The notes under the pieces: model-generated
What the model saw: the letters and a program-made list of their open reading frames with translations, nothing else
The model's database searches: none
Told to the model about the DNA's origin: nothing
Position numbers and translations under genes: made by a program
In this document: positions 1 through 5,518 of the stretch, in pieces
Layout of the letters: every line of letters begins with the position of its first letter
Position numbering within the stretch: the stretch's first letter is position 1
DNA from: Chitinophagaceae bacterium
GTDB taxonomy: Bacteria > Bacteroidota > Bacteroidia > Chitinophagales > Chitinophagaceae
Reading direction: 5' to 3'
Assembly (NCBI GenBank): GCA_025455665.1
Contig: JALOMC010000219.1
Coordinates: forward strand, 1 to 5,518
Length of the DNA: 5,518 nucleotides

Positions 1-372
1 CTGGTGGGTAACAAGGCCGATACCTTGTCGGGGTCGAAAAGTCATCGGCTTGGAGAGGTTGATGTGCTTTACATATCGGCACAAACTGGCTTCCAGGTAG
101 AATTGCTGAAAGAAAAGTTGGTAGATCTTGTACTGCAGGGAACTGATACAGGCGAAAGCACCATAGTCACCAATGCTCGTCATTATGCGGCTTTGCAGCA
201 AGTAGCTACCAGTTTGACCGACATAGCCACCGGCCTGCGCCAGGGCACCCCGGCCGATTTGATCGCCCTGGACATCCGGCGTTGCCTCCATTTTCTGGGT
301 GAAATCACCGGGGCCATCACCAACGAGGATCAATTGGATTATATTTTTAGCAAATTCTGTATCGGCAAGTAA
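1..372 (+). CDS. mnmE: tRNA uridine-5-carboxymethylaminomethyl(34) synthesis GTPase MnmE, C-terminal part
   Basis: The 5' end lies outside the window; 123 codons and a TAA stop are visible in frame 1. Seen: the G4 guanine-specificity motif NKAD at 10-21, a G5-like SAQTG about 22 codons later, then the helical C-terminal domain ending in FCIGK. The terminal C-x-G-K with its Cys is the hallmark of MnmE and is needed for activity in the E. coli enzyme. Known for the family: MnmE is a potassium-dependent, dimerising cytoplasmic GTPase that works with MnmG to add (carboxymethyl)aminomethyl groups at U34 of tRNAs reading split codon boxes. The linker between G4 and G5 is short, as is normal in this family. 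The fragment shows no frameshift or truncation on its 3' side. The next gene starts 150 nt downstream, so co-transcription with gatC is uncertain. Confidence 0.95.
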   Translation: MVGNKADTLSGSKSHRLGEVDVLYISAQTGFQVELLKEKLVDLVLQGTDTGESTIVTNARHYAALQQVATSLTDIATGLRQGTPADLIALDIRRCLHFLGEITGAITNEDQLDYIFSKFCIGK

Positions 373-495
373 CAGCCGAAAACGTTGCTGACAGCCACGC
401 CGAACCAGTATTTCGCTTTATCAGCAAGGGGCTCCCTTTGGCTAGTATGCGGGCCGCTGGTAACAATCAGTACACCCTCAGCCGGCCGTTTCATC

Positions 496-503
496 TAATT
501 TTG
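496..503 (+). promoter_or_regulatory. possible -7 promoter element upstream of gatC
   Basis: TAATTTTG fits the Bacteroidetes -7 consensus TAnnTTTG and would start transcription about 15 nt before the gatC ATG. No TTG or TTTG is found at the expected distance of about 19-21 nt upstream, so only half of the promoter is supported. The 373-522 spacer otherwise shows no clear terminator. Confidence 0.35.
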
Positions 504-522
504 GCCATCTCACGGGTGAATC

Positions 523-813
523 ATGGAAATCAACGAAGCACTGATCGATCAACTGGCCAATTTGGCCCGCCTGTCTTTTACGCCGGCCGAAAAAGCGGTT
601 ATGGTGGCCGATATGCAGCGGATGATTGGTTTTGTAAACAAACTGGAAGAGCTGGACACCACAGGGGTAGCGCCGCTGCGCTACATGGGCACAGCGCACA
701 ACGTGTTGCGGCCCGATGAAGCAGCTGCGCCGGCGGCCGCCCCCGGTATGCTCAAAGCTGCCGCCCATAATGATGGCCAGTTTTTTAAAGTGCCTAAAGT
801 CATTCGCAAATAA
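523..813 (+). CDS. gatC: Asp-tRNA(Asn)/Glu-tRNA(Gln) amidotransferase subunit GatC
   Basis: A 96-aa protein, the usual GatC length. It carries the family's N-terminal [10 protein letters not shown] (residues 11-20), the central [17 protein letters not shown] (36-52), LRPDE (62-66) and the C-terminal [11 protein letters not shown] (84-94). An alanine-rich stretch, AAAPAAA at 67-73, falls in the normally variable linker. Known: GatC is the small scaffold subunit of the GatCAB complex, wrapping around the amidase GatA and helping join it to GatB. The complex converts mischarged Glu-tRNA(Gln) and/or Asp-tRNA(Asn) to the correct aminoacyl-tRNA in the cytoplasm. gatA and gatB are not in this window, so the subunits are dispersed here. 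The start ATG has no Shine-Dalgarno sequence. The downstream ABC ATPase begins 11 nt after the stop, which suggests co-transcription. Confidence 0.95.
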   Translation: MEINEALIDQLANLARLSFTPAEKAVMVADMQRMIGFVNKLEELDTTGVAPLRYMGTAHNVLRPDEAAAPAAAPGMLKAAAHNDGQFFKVPKVIRK

Positions 814-824
814 TCAGCACCGCC

Positions 825-1538
825 ATGCAAGGAATCATCCATCTCGATAATCTTCGTAAGTCGTATTACATGGGCAGCCAGTCGCTGGAGGTGCTCAAAG
901 GCATTCAATTGGACATCTACAAAAATGAGTATGTAGCGCTGATGGGCCCGTCGGGTTCGGGTAAGAGCACACTTATGAATATTTTGGGCTGCCTCGATAG
1001 CCCTACATCGGGCAGATATGTGCTCAATAACAAGGAAGTGAGCAAAATGCAGGATGCCGACCTGGCGCAAATCCGCAATAAGGAAATAGGATTTGTGTTT
1101 CAACAGTTCAACCTTCTGCCACGGCTTACAGCTGCCGAAAATGTGGCATTGCCATTGGTGTACGCCGGCATTGGCAAAAAGGAGCGCCACGACATGGCCA
1201 TCGAAGTGCTGCGAAAAGTAGGTCTGGGCGACCGCAGCCATCACAAGCCCAATGAAATGAGCGGCGGACAAATTCAGCGGGTTGCCATTGCCCGGGCTTT
1301 GGTAAACAATCCCGCCATCATTTTGGCCGACGAACCTACGGGCAATCTGGACAGCCGTACGTCCGTGGAAATCATGGATCTTTTTTCTGCCATCCAGGAA
1401 GCAGGCAACACCGTAGTACTAGTAACGCATGAGGAAGATATTGCCGGCTATGCCAAACGGGTGATCCGCCTGCGGGATGGCGTGATAGAAAGCGATGAAC
1501 AGCGGGCCGGTAAGCCAAGGCTGCAAACGCATGCCTGA
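825..1538 (+). CDS. ABC transporter ATP-binding protein, MacB/LolD family
   Basis: A 237-aa single nucleotide-binding domain with all catalytic motifs: Walker [10 protein letters not shown] (41-49), Q-loop Gln93, signature [15 protein letters not shown] (145-159; Met in place of the usual first Leu), Walker B IILADE (165-170), D-loop around NLDS, and switch His202. The insert [11 protein letters not shown] after the Q-loop is typical of the MacB/LolD/FtsE-like branch, whose partners are FtsX-fold permeases that power lipoprotein release, efflux or peptide export by mechanotransmission at the inner membrane. No permease is encoded next to it, so the substrate cannot be read from context. The protein is slightly longer than LolD at the C-terminus, with a basic tail. 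It starts 11 nt after gatC and has no Shine-Dalgarno sequence. A more specific name (MacB-type versus LolD-type) is not justified. Confidence 0.9.
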   Translation: MQGIIHLDNLRKSYYMGSQSLEVLKGIQLDIYKNEYVALMGPSGSGKSTLMNILGCLDSPTSGRYVLNNKEVSKMQDADLAQIRNKEIGFVFQQFNLLPRLTAAENVALPLVYAGIGKKERHDMAIEVLRKVGLGDRSHHKPNEMSGGQIQRVAIARALVNNPAIILADEPTGNLDSRTSVEIMDLFSAIQEAGNTVVLVTHEEDIAGYAKRVIRLRDGVIESDEQRAGKPRLQTHA

Positions 1539-1617
1539 TAAAGCTGTGAAAAAATAATTGAACCTTGACGGCAAGGTATTGTTAGAGACCGTGCACTTTT
1601 GGTGCCGGTATTCAACA

Positions 1618-2181
1618 ATGGCATTCAGAATCTATACAAAAACTGGCGATTCCGGGAACACCTCGCTGATAGGAGGTACCAAGGTGTCAAAGGCGCATCT
1701 GCGTATTGAAACCTACGGCACTGTCGATGAGTTGAACTCGCATATTGGCCTGGTAGCCGACCTGCTGGGTGATTTGCCCGAAAAAACGACGTTGCTGGAG
1801 GTACAAGATAGACTCTTCACCATCGGGGCAGCATTAGCCTGTGATCCTGCAAAGGAATCGCCACTTCAAATCCCCGACTTATTTGAAAGCGATGTAGAAC
1901 TACTGGAGCAACACATCGATGCTATGGAAGCCACACTTCCGGCTATGAAAAGTTTTGTATTACCGGGTGGGCATCCTACAGTTTCACAAGTGCACATTGC
2001 CCGCTGCGTATGTCGCCGGGCAGAGCGCTGCATCGTGCATTTGCAGGCCGAAGCCGCACAACCGCTGGACTTAGTTGTGAAATATGTAAATCGTCTTAGC
2101 GACTATTTGTTCGTCCTGTCACGTTTTGCAGCTCAGCATTTGCGGGTGCCTGAAGTGCCGTGGCGGCCGCGTGTCAGGTAA
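1618..2181 (+). CDS. pduO: PduO-type cob(I)alamin/corrinoid adenosyltransferase
   Basis: A 187-aa protein. Seen: N-terminal IYTKTGDSGNTSLIGG (5-20, the ATP-binding loop of the family), YGTVDELNSHIG (33-44), FVLPGG (113-118), the arginine-rich ARCVCRRAER (128-137) and NRLSDYLFVLSR (158-169). Together these are diagnostic of the PduO/MMAB class, as opposed to the CobA or EutT classes. Known: it is a cytoplasmic homotrimer that transfers the 5'-deoxyadenosyl group of ATP to cob(I)alamin, making adenosylcobalamin for enzymes such as methylmalonyl-CoA mutase or B12-dependent ribonucleotide reductase. The reading frame stays open upstream to a TTG at 1558, but homology begins right after the ATG at 1618, and the added 20 residues do not look like part of the family. 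No other B12 gene is nearby. It lies 79 nt after the ABC ATPase and may be its operon partner. It converges with lolD 55 nt further on. Confidence 0.93.
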   Translation: MAFRIYTKTGDSGNTSLIGGTKVSKAHLRIETYGTVDELNSHIGLVADLLGDLPEKTTLLEVQDRLFTIGAALACDPAKESPLQIPDLFESDVELLEQHIDAMEATLPAMKSFVLPGGHPTVSQVHIARCVCRRAERCIVHLQAEAAQPLDLVVKYVNRLSDYLFVLSRFAAQHLRVPEVPWRPRVR

Positions 2182-2236
2182 GCCACTGTTTGCTGCCAGC
2201 GTTCATTGGTGCTACTGACTCTGGTTGCCCGTTCAT

Positions 2237-2902
2237 CTAATTTGTCAATAGCTGTCCATCTTTCATCGTTAGCTGACGATCACTCATCGCTGCTAATGAC
2301 TCATTGTGTGTGACAATCAGAAATGTTTGGTTCAATTGCCGGCGCAGGTCAAAAAACAGGGCATGCAGTTCGGCGGCATGCACACTATCTAAATTGCCGG
2401 TTGGCTCGTCGGCAAAGCAAATCGTCGGCTTGTTAACGAGAGCTCGGGCAACGGCTACACGTTGTTGCTCTCCGCCTGATAGTTGGGCTGGCTTATGTTG
2501 TGCACGCTCTTTCAATCCCAGTAGCGATAAGAGTTCGGTGGCGTAGCCTGCAGCCTTTTTTTTGTCCACTCCCGCTATCCATGCAGGCATGCACACATTT
2601 TCAAGGGCAGTAAATTCTGGCAGCAGGTGGTGAAATTGAAAAACAAAGCCTATATGCTGGTTCCTGAATCTGGCAAGTTCTGTACGACTCAGCTTGGTTA
2701 CATCTTGTCCGTCAATAATCACCTTGCCCTGGTCGGCCTGCTCAAGTGTGCCCAAAATGTGTAGCAAAGTACTTTTGCCAGCCCCGGAAGCCCCTACTAT
2801 CGATACAATCTCTGCCGCTTGCAGAGAAAGCGACACATCGGTTAAAATGGCCAGTTGTCCATATCGTTTTGCCAGGTGGCGGCCGGTCAGCACTGTTTCC
2901 AT
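2237..2902 (-). CDS. lolD: LolD-like lipoprotein-releasing ABC transporter ATPase
   Basis: A 221-aa ATP-binding protein, close to the usual LolD length. Motifs: Walker A GASGAGKST (37-45), Q-loop Gln89, signature LSGGEQQRVAVARAL (141-155), Walker B ICFADE (161-166), D-loop NLDS, and switch His199. The stretch VFQFHHLLPEFTALENVCMPAWIAG is characteristic of LolD. Known: LolD powers the LolCE or LolF-type permease that extracts lipoproteins from the inner membrane toward the outer membrane. The open frame extends 40 codons upstream to 3022, but METVLTGRHLAKRYG at 2902 is the natural start, since the extension runs through the divergent regulatory spacer and has no family similarity. No permease is adjacent. 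Paralogous ATPases of this branch are hard to tell apart, so LolD is the best name rather than a proven one. Confidence 0.85.
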   Translation of the reverse strand: METVLTGRHLAKRYGQLAILTDVSLSLQAAEIVSIVGASGAGKSTLLHILGTLEQADQGKVIIDGQDVTKLSRTELARFRNQHIGFVFQFHHLLPEFTALENVCMPAWIAGVDKKKAAGYATELLSLLGLKERAQHKPAQLSGGEQQRVAVARALVNKPTICFADEPTGNLDSVHAAELHALFFDLRRQLNQTFLIVTHNESLAAMSDRQLTMKDGQLLTN

Positions 2903-2930
2903 AAGCGTAAAAGTAAACCAAGTGCTGTGC

Positions 2931-2954
2931 CCTAATGCTCTGTAAATCATTAGG
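2931..2954. repeat. 7-bp inverted repeat in the lolD/DUF2795 divergent spacer
   Basis: CCTAATG and CATTAGG are perfect inverted half-sites separated by 10 nt, with centres 17 bp apart. The dyad sits 29-52 nt upstream of the lolD start codon and upstream of the promoter proposed for the DUF2795 gene. It could be a dimer-binding operator or a weak hairpin in a lolD leader. Dyads of this size are expected several times by chance in 5.5 kb, so only its position makes it notable. Confidence 0.3.
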
Positions 2955-2987
2955 ATTTGCAAAACAATCCACAGGGCTTGCGCTTCA

Positions 2988-3018
2988 TTTGGAAATTTGG
3001 TTTCTACCCATACATTTG
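2988..3018 (+). promoter_or_regulatory. Bacteroidetes-type promoter for the DUF2795 gene
   Basis: TTTG (2988-2991) and TACATTTG (3011-3018) are separated by exactly 19 nt and match the full Bacteroidetes housekeeping consensus TTTG-N19-TAnnTTTG. Transcription would begin near 3024, giving a leader of roughly 20 nt that just includes the Shine-Dalgarno sequence. This is the only protein-gene promoter in the window in which both elements match. Confidence 0.75.
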
Positions 3019-3027
3019 CCAAAAATT

Positions 3028-3035
3028 AAAGGAGG
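3028..3035 (+). promoter_or_regulatory. strong Shine-Dalgarno sequence of the DUF2795 gene
   Basis: AAAGGAGG, continuing with another G, lies 9 nt before the ATG at 3045, an ideal distance. It fixes the start codon. None of the six other start codons in the window (523, 825, 1618, 2902, 3604, 4449) has a comparable site, which is normal for Bacteroidetes, so this one stands out. Confidence 0.8.
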
Positions 3036-3044
3036 GCTATCGCT

Positions 3045-3266
3045 ATGTTTTGGACCCTTGAACTTGCCTCGCATCTGGAAGATGCTCCCTGGCCGGCTAC
3101 CAAAGACGAGCTGATCGACTACGCAATTCGTTCCGGAGCCCCCATTGAGGTAGTAGAAAATCTGCAGGAGTTGGAAGATGATGGCGAGATCTACGAAGGT
3201 CTTGAGGATATTTGGCCCGACTATCCTAGTCAGGACGACTTTTTCTTCAATGAAGATGAATACTAG
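3045..3266 (+). CDS. DUF2795 domain-containing small acidic protein
   Basis: A 73-aa protein of unknown function. The segment DELIDYAIRSGAPIEVVENLQEL (residues 21-43) matches the DUF2795 pattern, a short helical domain in which a Y-A-x-R-x-G-A-P turn is followed by a second helix. The N-terminal FWTLELASHLEDAPWPATK and the strongly acidic, aromatic tail (EDIWPDYPSQDDFFFNEDEY) resemble the form seen across Bacteroidetes. There is no signal peptide, membrane segment or cysteine, so it is presumably cytosolic. It is the only gene here with both a complete promoter and a strong Shine-Dalgarno, and it is followed after 12 nt by a strong terminator, so it appears to be an independent monocistronic unit that may be well expressed. 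Family assignment is from memory of the pattern; the role is unknown. Confidence 0.88.
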   Translation: MFWTLELASHLEDAPWPATKDELIDYAIRSGAPIEVVENLQELEDDGEIYEGLEDIWPDYPSQDDFFFNEDEY

Positions 3267-3278
3267 TGTTGTGTTAGC

Positions 3279-3326
3279 CTAATAATAGAAAAGGCCATCC
3301 AATCGGATGGCCTTTTCTATTATTAG
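3279..3326. terminator. bidirectional rho-independent terminator, perfect 22-bp stem
   Basis: A perfect inverted repeat with 22-bp arms (3279-3300 and 3305-3326) and a 4-nt AATC loop. The core GGCCATCC/GGATGGCC is flanked by A-rich and T-rich sides, so each strand reads GC stem then TTTTCTATTATT. It lies 12 nt past the DUF2795 stop and 20 nt past the SemiSWEET stop, between convergent genes, and can end transcription in both directions. Confidence 0.92.
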
Positions 3327-3346
3327 CAATTATTGCCTGCTGAATG

Positions 3347-3604
3347 TTAGCGCTTAAAGCTAAACTTGAAGACGATGAGGAGTACGCTAAGGGCGCATAT
3401 GATGCTGTTGGCAATTATCACAGGCCATAGCATGAGTGCAATGCCATAGATGAGCCAAACAATGGTGCTCGTGGTAACTATCAACATCATCAGTAGGCTC
3501 AGGTCACCTGCGCTCCGGCTCTTCCAGGTTTTATATACCTGTGGTATAAAAGTGACCGAAGACAAAAACGACCCAAAGTGTCCTACGATGTCTACCCAGT
3601 TCAT
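3347..3604 (-). CDS. SemiSWEET family sugar transporter (PQ-loop/MtN3-like)
   Basis: An 85-aa membrane protein with three predicted helices (about 5-23, 35-56 and 58-80), the single three-helix bundle typical of bacterial SemiSWEETs. The PQ motif is at 21-22 within FIPQVYKTWKSRSAGDLS. Trp50 and Asn66 keep the 16-residue spacing of the sugar-pocket Trp and Asn known from Leptospira SemiSWEET. Known: SemiSWEETs dimerise to form an alternating-access facilitator for mono- or disaccharides; the substrate cannot be told from sequence. The open frame reaches a TTG at 3613, but the ATG at 3604 gives the usual N-terminus. It starts 29 nt after the fabI stop on the same strand, with no separate promoter or Shine-Dalgarno visible in that gap, so it is probably co-transcribed with fabI. 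It ends 20 nt before the strong terminator. Confidence 0.9.
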   Translation of the reverse strand: MNWVDIVGHFGSFLSSVTFIPQVYKTWKSRSAGDLSLLMMLIVTTSTIVWLIYGIALMLWPVIIANSIICALSVLLIVFKFSFKR

Positions 3605-3633
3605 GTGTTTCAAGTTTTGATGACCGGCTATAA

Positions 3634-4449
3634 TTACTTTTCCATTTGTTCAATAACAGCCTGCGTCACACCCGTAAAGCTGAAGCCGCCATCATGAAAC
3701 AAGTTTTGCATGGTTACCATCCGGGTCAGATCGCTGAAAAGGGAGACACAATAGTTGGCACAGTCGTCGGCTGATGCATTGCCGAGAGGGCTCATCTTTT
3801 CGGCATAGTTAATGAAGCCATCAAATCCTTTTACACCACTGCCAGCTGTAGTACGGGTGGGGCTTTGGCTAACGGTATTTATTCTTACTTTCTTCTTTAC
3901 ACCATAGTGATAGCCAAAGCTGCGGGAAATGCTTTCCAGCAGTGCCTTTGCATCGGCCATTTCATTATAATCCGGAAATACTCGCTGGGCCGCAATATAG
4001 GTGAGGGCTACAATGCTACCCCATTCTGCCATAGCGTCCATTTCGTAAGCCACCTGGCATACACGGTGCAGGCTCATGGCCGAAATGTCAAGCGTTTTAT
4101 GCTGAAACTCGTGGTTCAGTTGGGTGTAGTGAAAGCCCTTCCGAATATTGAGGCTCATACCCACGCTATGAAGTACAAAATCAATGGGGCCGCCAAAATG
4201 CGCCGTGGCGTCTGCAAATAACTTTTTCAGGTCTTCATCATTGGCCACATCGGCTGCAATAACGGGGGCATTGCCACAGGCAGCTGCCAGCTTATTTATT
4301 TCGCCCATACGCAGCGCTATCGGGGCATTCGTTAGTACGATCTGAGCACCTTGCTCGTAGCATTTCTCGGCAGTTTTCCAGGCAATCGATTGGTCGTTCA
4401 GGGCGCCGAATATGATGCCCTTCTTTCCTTGCAACAGTTGGTTGGCCAT
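3634..4449 (-). CDS. fabI: enoyl-[acyl-carrier-protein] reductase FabI (NADH)
   Basis: A 271-aa short-chain dehydrogenase-fold protein, slightly longer than E. coli FabI (262 aa). Seen: the nucleotide-binding GALNDQSIAW (15-24), DVAND (67-71), LHSVG (93-97), the catalytic Tyr151 and Tyr161 with Lys168 (Y-x6-K inside PDYNEMADAK), and INTVSQSPTRTTAGSGVKGF (190-209), where SQSPT takes the place of the E. coli SAGPI region. Known: FabI reduces trans-2-enoyl-ACP in the last step of each fatty-acid elongation cycle in the cytoplasm and is the target of triclosan. Positions matching E. coli Gly93, Met159 and Phe203 appear as Gly97, Met164 and Phe209, so the classical resistance changes are absent. 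The ATG has no Shine-Dalgarno. The gene points away from the rRNA operon and is followed closely by the SemiSWEET gene. Confidence 0.96.
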   Translation of the reverse strand: MANQLLQGKKGIIFGALNDQSIAWKTAEKCYEQGAQIVLTNAPIALRMGEINKLAAACGNAPVIAADVANDEDLKKLFADATAHFGGPIDFVLHSVGMSLNIRKGFHYTQLNHEFQHKTLDISAMSLHRVCQVAYEMDAMAEWGSIVALTYIAAQRVFPDYNEMADAKALLESISRSFGYHYGVKKKVRINTVSQSPTRTTAGSGVKGFDGFINYAEKMSPLGNASADDCANYCVSLFSDLTRMVTMQNLFHDGGFSFTGVTQAVIEQMEK

Positions 4450-4488
4450 AGCAGATTAATCGTTTTAAGCTTTTACAATAAATGCGCC

Positions 4489-4496
4489 CAAATGTA
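4489..4496 (-). promoter_or_regulatory. candidate -7 promoter element of fabI
   Basis: Read on the minus strand this is TACATTTG, a perfect TAnnTTTG -7 element, 39 nt upstream of the fabI ATG. The sequence 19 nt further upstream reads AATG rather than TTTG, so the -33 element is poor. It predicts a leader of about 34 nt. Confidence 0.55.
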
Positions 4497-4734
4497 GCGT
4501 CTTTGAATTGCTCGCATTGTGCTTCGCTTGTTTACACACAAGTTAGCTGTCAGCAAGGCATCCTGTAGTAACCTTTGTCGCTTGGCTATTGGGCTTCAGC
4601 TCATCGCTTGCTTTCAGTCATGTTTGAATGAAGGCGAAAAATTTTGACGCCCGAAAGCCTTGCCAGCACTGCATTTCGGCGCATTAACAAAGCATTGTCT
4701 TCCATTCTTTTTCTTCTTAAATGAAGTAACTCCT
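4497..4734. other. non-coding spacer between fabI and the rRNA promoters
   Basis: I see no credible gene here. The spacer contains a 5-bp hairpin (4527-4542), a widely separated 7-bp inverted pair (4553-4559 with 4657-4663) and a repeated GCATTGT (4514-4520, 4692-4698), all within chance expectation. A pyrimidine-rich run at 4700-4718 lies just upstream of the first rRNA promoter candidate. Confidence 0.5.
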
Positions 4735-4742
4735 TATCTTTG
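4735..4742 (+). promoter_or_regulatory. candidate rRNA promoter P1 (-7 element)
   Basis: TATCTTTG matches TAnnTTTG, and the following GCCGTCC would contain the start site near 4748. The -33 position holds a T-rich run (4707-4718) without a TTG, so P1 is weaker than P2 by consensus. Its position about 410 nt upstream of mature 16S and 133 nt upstream of P2 fits a tandem rRNA promoter arrangement. Confidence 0.5.
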
Positions 4743-4812
4743 CCGTCCGCTTTTGGAAAACGGTAAGTTTTTTGGTTTATGAGGCGGGTAAGGTCTTTGG
4801 TTGTTTTTCGGG

Positions 4813-4875
4813 TTTTATTTTTTTAAAAAAAAGATGCTGAAAAACTTGGTTGGATTGAAATGGCTCCTACATTTG
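4813..4875 (+). promoter_or_regulatory. main rRNA promoter P2 with A/T tract
   Basis: TTG at 4846-4848 and TACATTTG at 4868-4875 are 19 nt apart, the canonical Bacteroidetes spacing. Directly upstream, 4813-4832 is 20 nt of pure A/T, including seven T followed by eight A, placed where an UP element or bend would be. The downstream GCACTCCC matches wording I associate with rRNA promoters in this phylum. Start site is expected near 4882. Confidence 0.75.
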
Positions 4876-4881
4876 CACTCC

Positions 4882-5156
4882 CAATCGGAAACGGGGTAGA
4901 TGAGTGGGCTGATGGATTAGGATAAGTGATTGGGTTTTAAGTTCTTAAGATAGCAGAAAGGTGATAAAGTTGGAGACGGCTTATTACTACTAATTAGATT
5001 AGCGAGAGCTGGTTTAGTGAAGATCTTTGAAAGAATGGAAGCAACAGCACATTTTGGAGAAATCCAGGATGGTAAGACAAGCGTAAGAAAAGACGAACAA
5101 AAATCCGACGTTTAATTTCGAGAGAACATTAGATAGTCAGATTGAACAATTCATTT
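4882..5156 (+). other. 16S rRNA operon leader with boxA-like motif
   Basis: About 275 nt lie between the predicted P2 start and mature 16S, with no open reading frame of note. GATCTTTGAAA at 5022-5032 resembles the boxA antitermination motif (CTTTGA core) normally found in rRNA leaders, where a NusB/NusE complex loads. The 5' arm of the processing stem that encloses 16S should lie near the end of the leader, but its partner is beyond the window, so it cannot be paired here. Confidence 0.55.

Positions 5157-5518
<362 letters not shown>

Noticed and set aside
385..427. TTGCTGA/TCAGCAA inverted pair downstream of mnmE
   Set aside because: The 7-bp arms are 29 nt apart and no T-run follows, so it is not a convincing terminator.
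438..719. Open frame overlapping gatC in another frame
   Set aside because: It has no recognisable family pattern and lies largely over the well-supported gatC frame; a shadow.
681..1271. 196-codon open frame on the minus strand opposite gatC and the ABC ATPase
   Set aside because: Long antisense frames are common opposite conserved ATPase genes; the plus-strand frame carries all ABC motifs and the antisense product matches nothing I recognise.
1671..1677. AGGAGGT within the adenosyltransferase gene, resembling a Shine-Dalgarno
   Set aside because: It encodes part of the conserved ATP-binding IGG sequence and is not followed by a sensible start codon.
490..2244. Shared 12-mer TTCATCTAATTT at 490-501 and 2233-2244
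   Set aside because: About one repeated 12-mer is expected by chance in a window of this size, and the contexts are unrelated (spacer versus lolD C-terminus).
2903..3022. N-terminal extension of the LolD-like protein, and a TACTTTTA -7-like site (2908-2915, minus) for lolD
   Set aside because: The extension has no family similarity and covers the divergent promoter region. The -7-like site has a mismatch, no -33 partner, and would place the start almost on the ATG.
3865..4221. 118-codon plus-strand open frame inside fabI
   Set aside because: It is antisense to the catalytic core of fabI, with no family features and no promoter or ribosome binding site.

Overview
The window suggests a member of the Bacteroidetes, most likely family Chitinophagaceae. 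The main evidence is the 5' end of a 16S rRNA gene (5157 onward), whose V1-V2 wording resembles that family from memory. In addition, promoter-like sites fit the Bacteroidetes consensus (TTTG at -33, TAnnTTTG at -7), and six of the seven start codons in view lack a Shine-Dalgarno sequence. The genus cannot be fixed from 362 nt of 16S without a database search.

Layout. Positions 1-372 (+) hold the C-terminal end of the tRNA-modification GTPase MnmE. A rightward group follows: gatC (523-813), an ABC-transporter ATPase of the MacB/LolD type 11 nt downstream (825-1538), and a PduO-type cobalamin adenosyltransferase (1618-2181). It converges on a leftward LolD-like ATPase (2237-2902). A divergent spacer (2903-3044) carries a small dyad, a full Bacteroidetes promoter and an unusually strong Shine-Dalgarno sequence serving a 73-aa DUF2795 protein (3045-3266). 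A perfect 22-bp hairpin (3279-3326) separates that gene from a leftward pair, fabI (3634-4449) followed by a SemiSWEET sugar transporter (3347-3604). Beyond fabI lies about 700 nt without protein genes. It holds a fabI promoter candidate, two tandem rRNA promoter candidates (about 4735 and 4846-4875), a transcribed leader with a boxA-like motif, and the start of 16S rRNA, which runs off the right edge.

Function. This is mostly housekeeping DNA: tRNA modification and charging (mnmE, gatC), cofactor activation (pduO), lipoprotein or envelope transport ATPases (two, neither with a permease beside it), fatty-acid synthesis (fabI), a small sugar facilitator, and a ribosomal RNA operon. I found no CRISPR array, transposon, prophage, toxin-antitoxin pair or defence locus, and no convincing sign of an undescribed multi-gene system. 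The points that merit a second look are regulatory or contextual: the strong Shine-Dalgarno before the DUF2795 gene, the symmetric terminator, the tandem rRNA promoters facing away from fabI, and the permease-less ABC ATPases.
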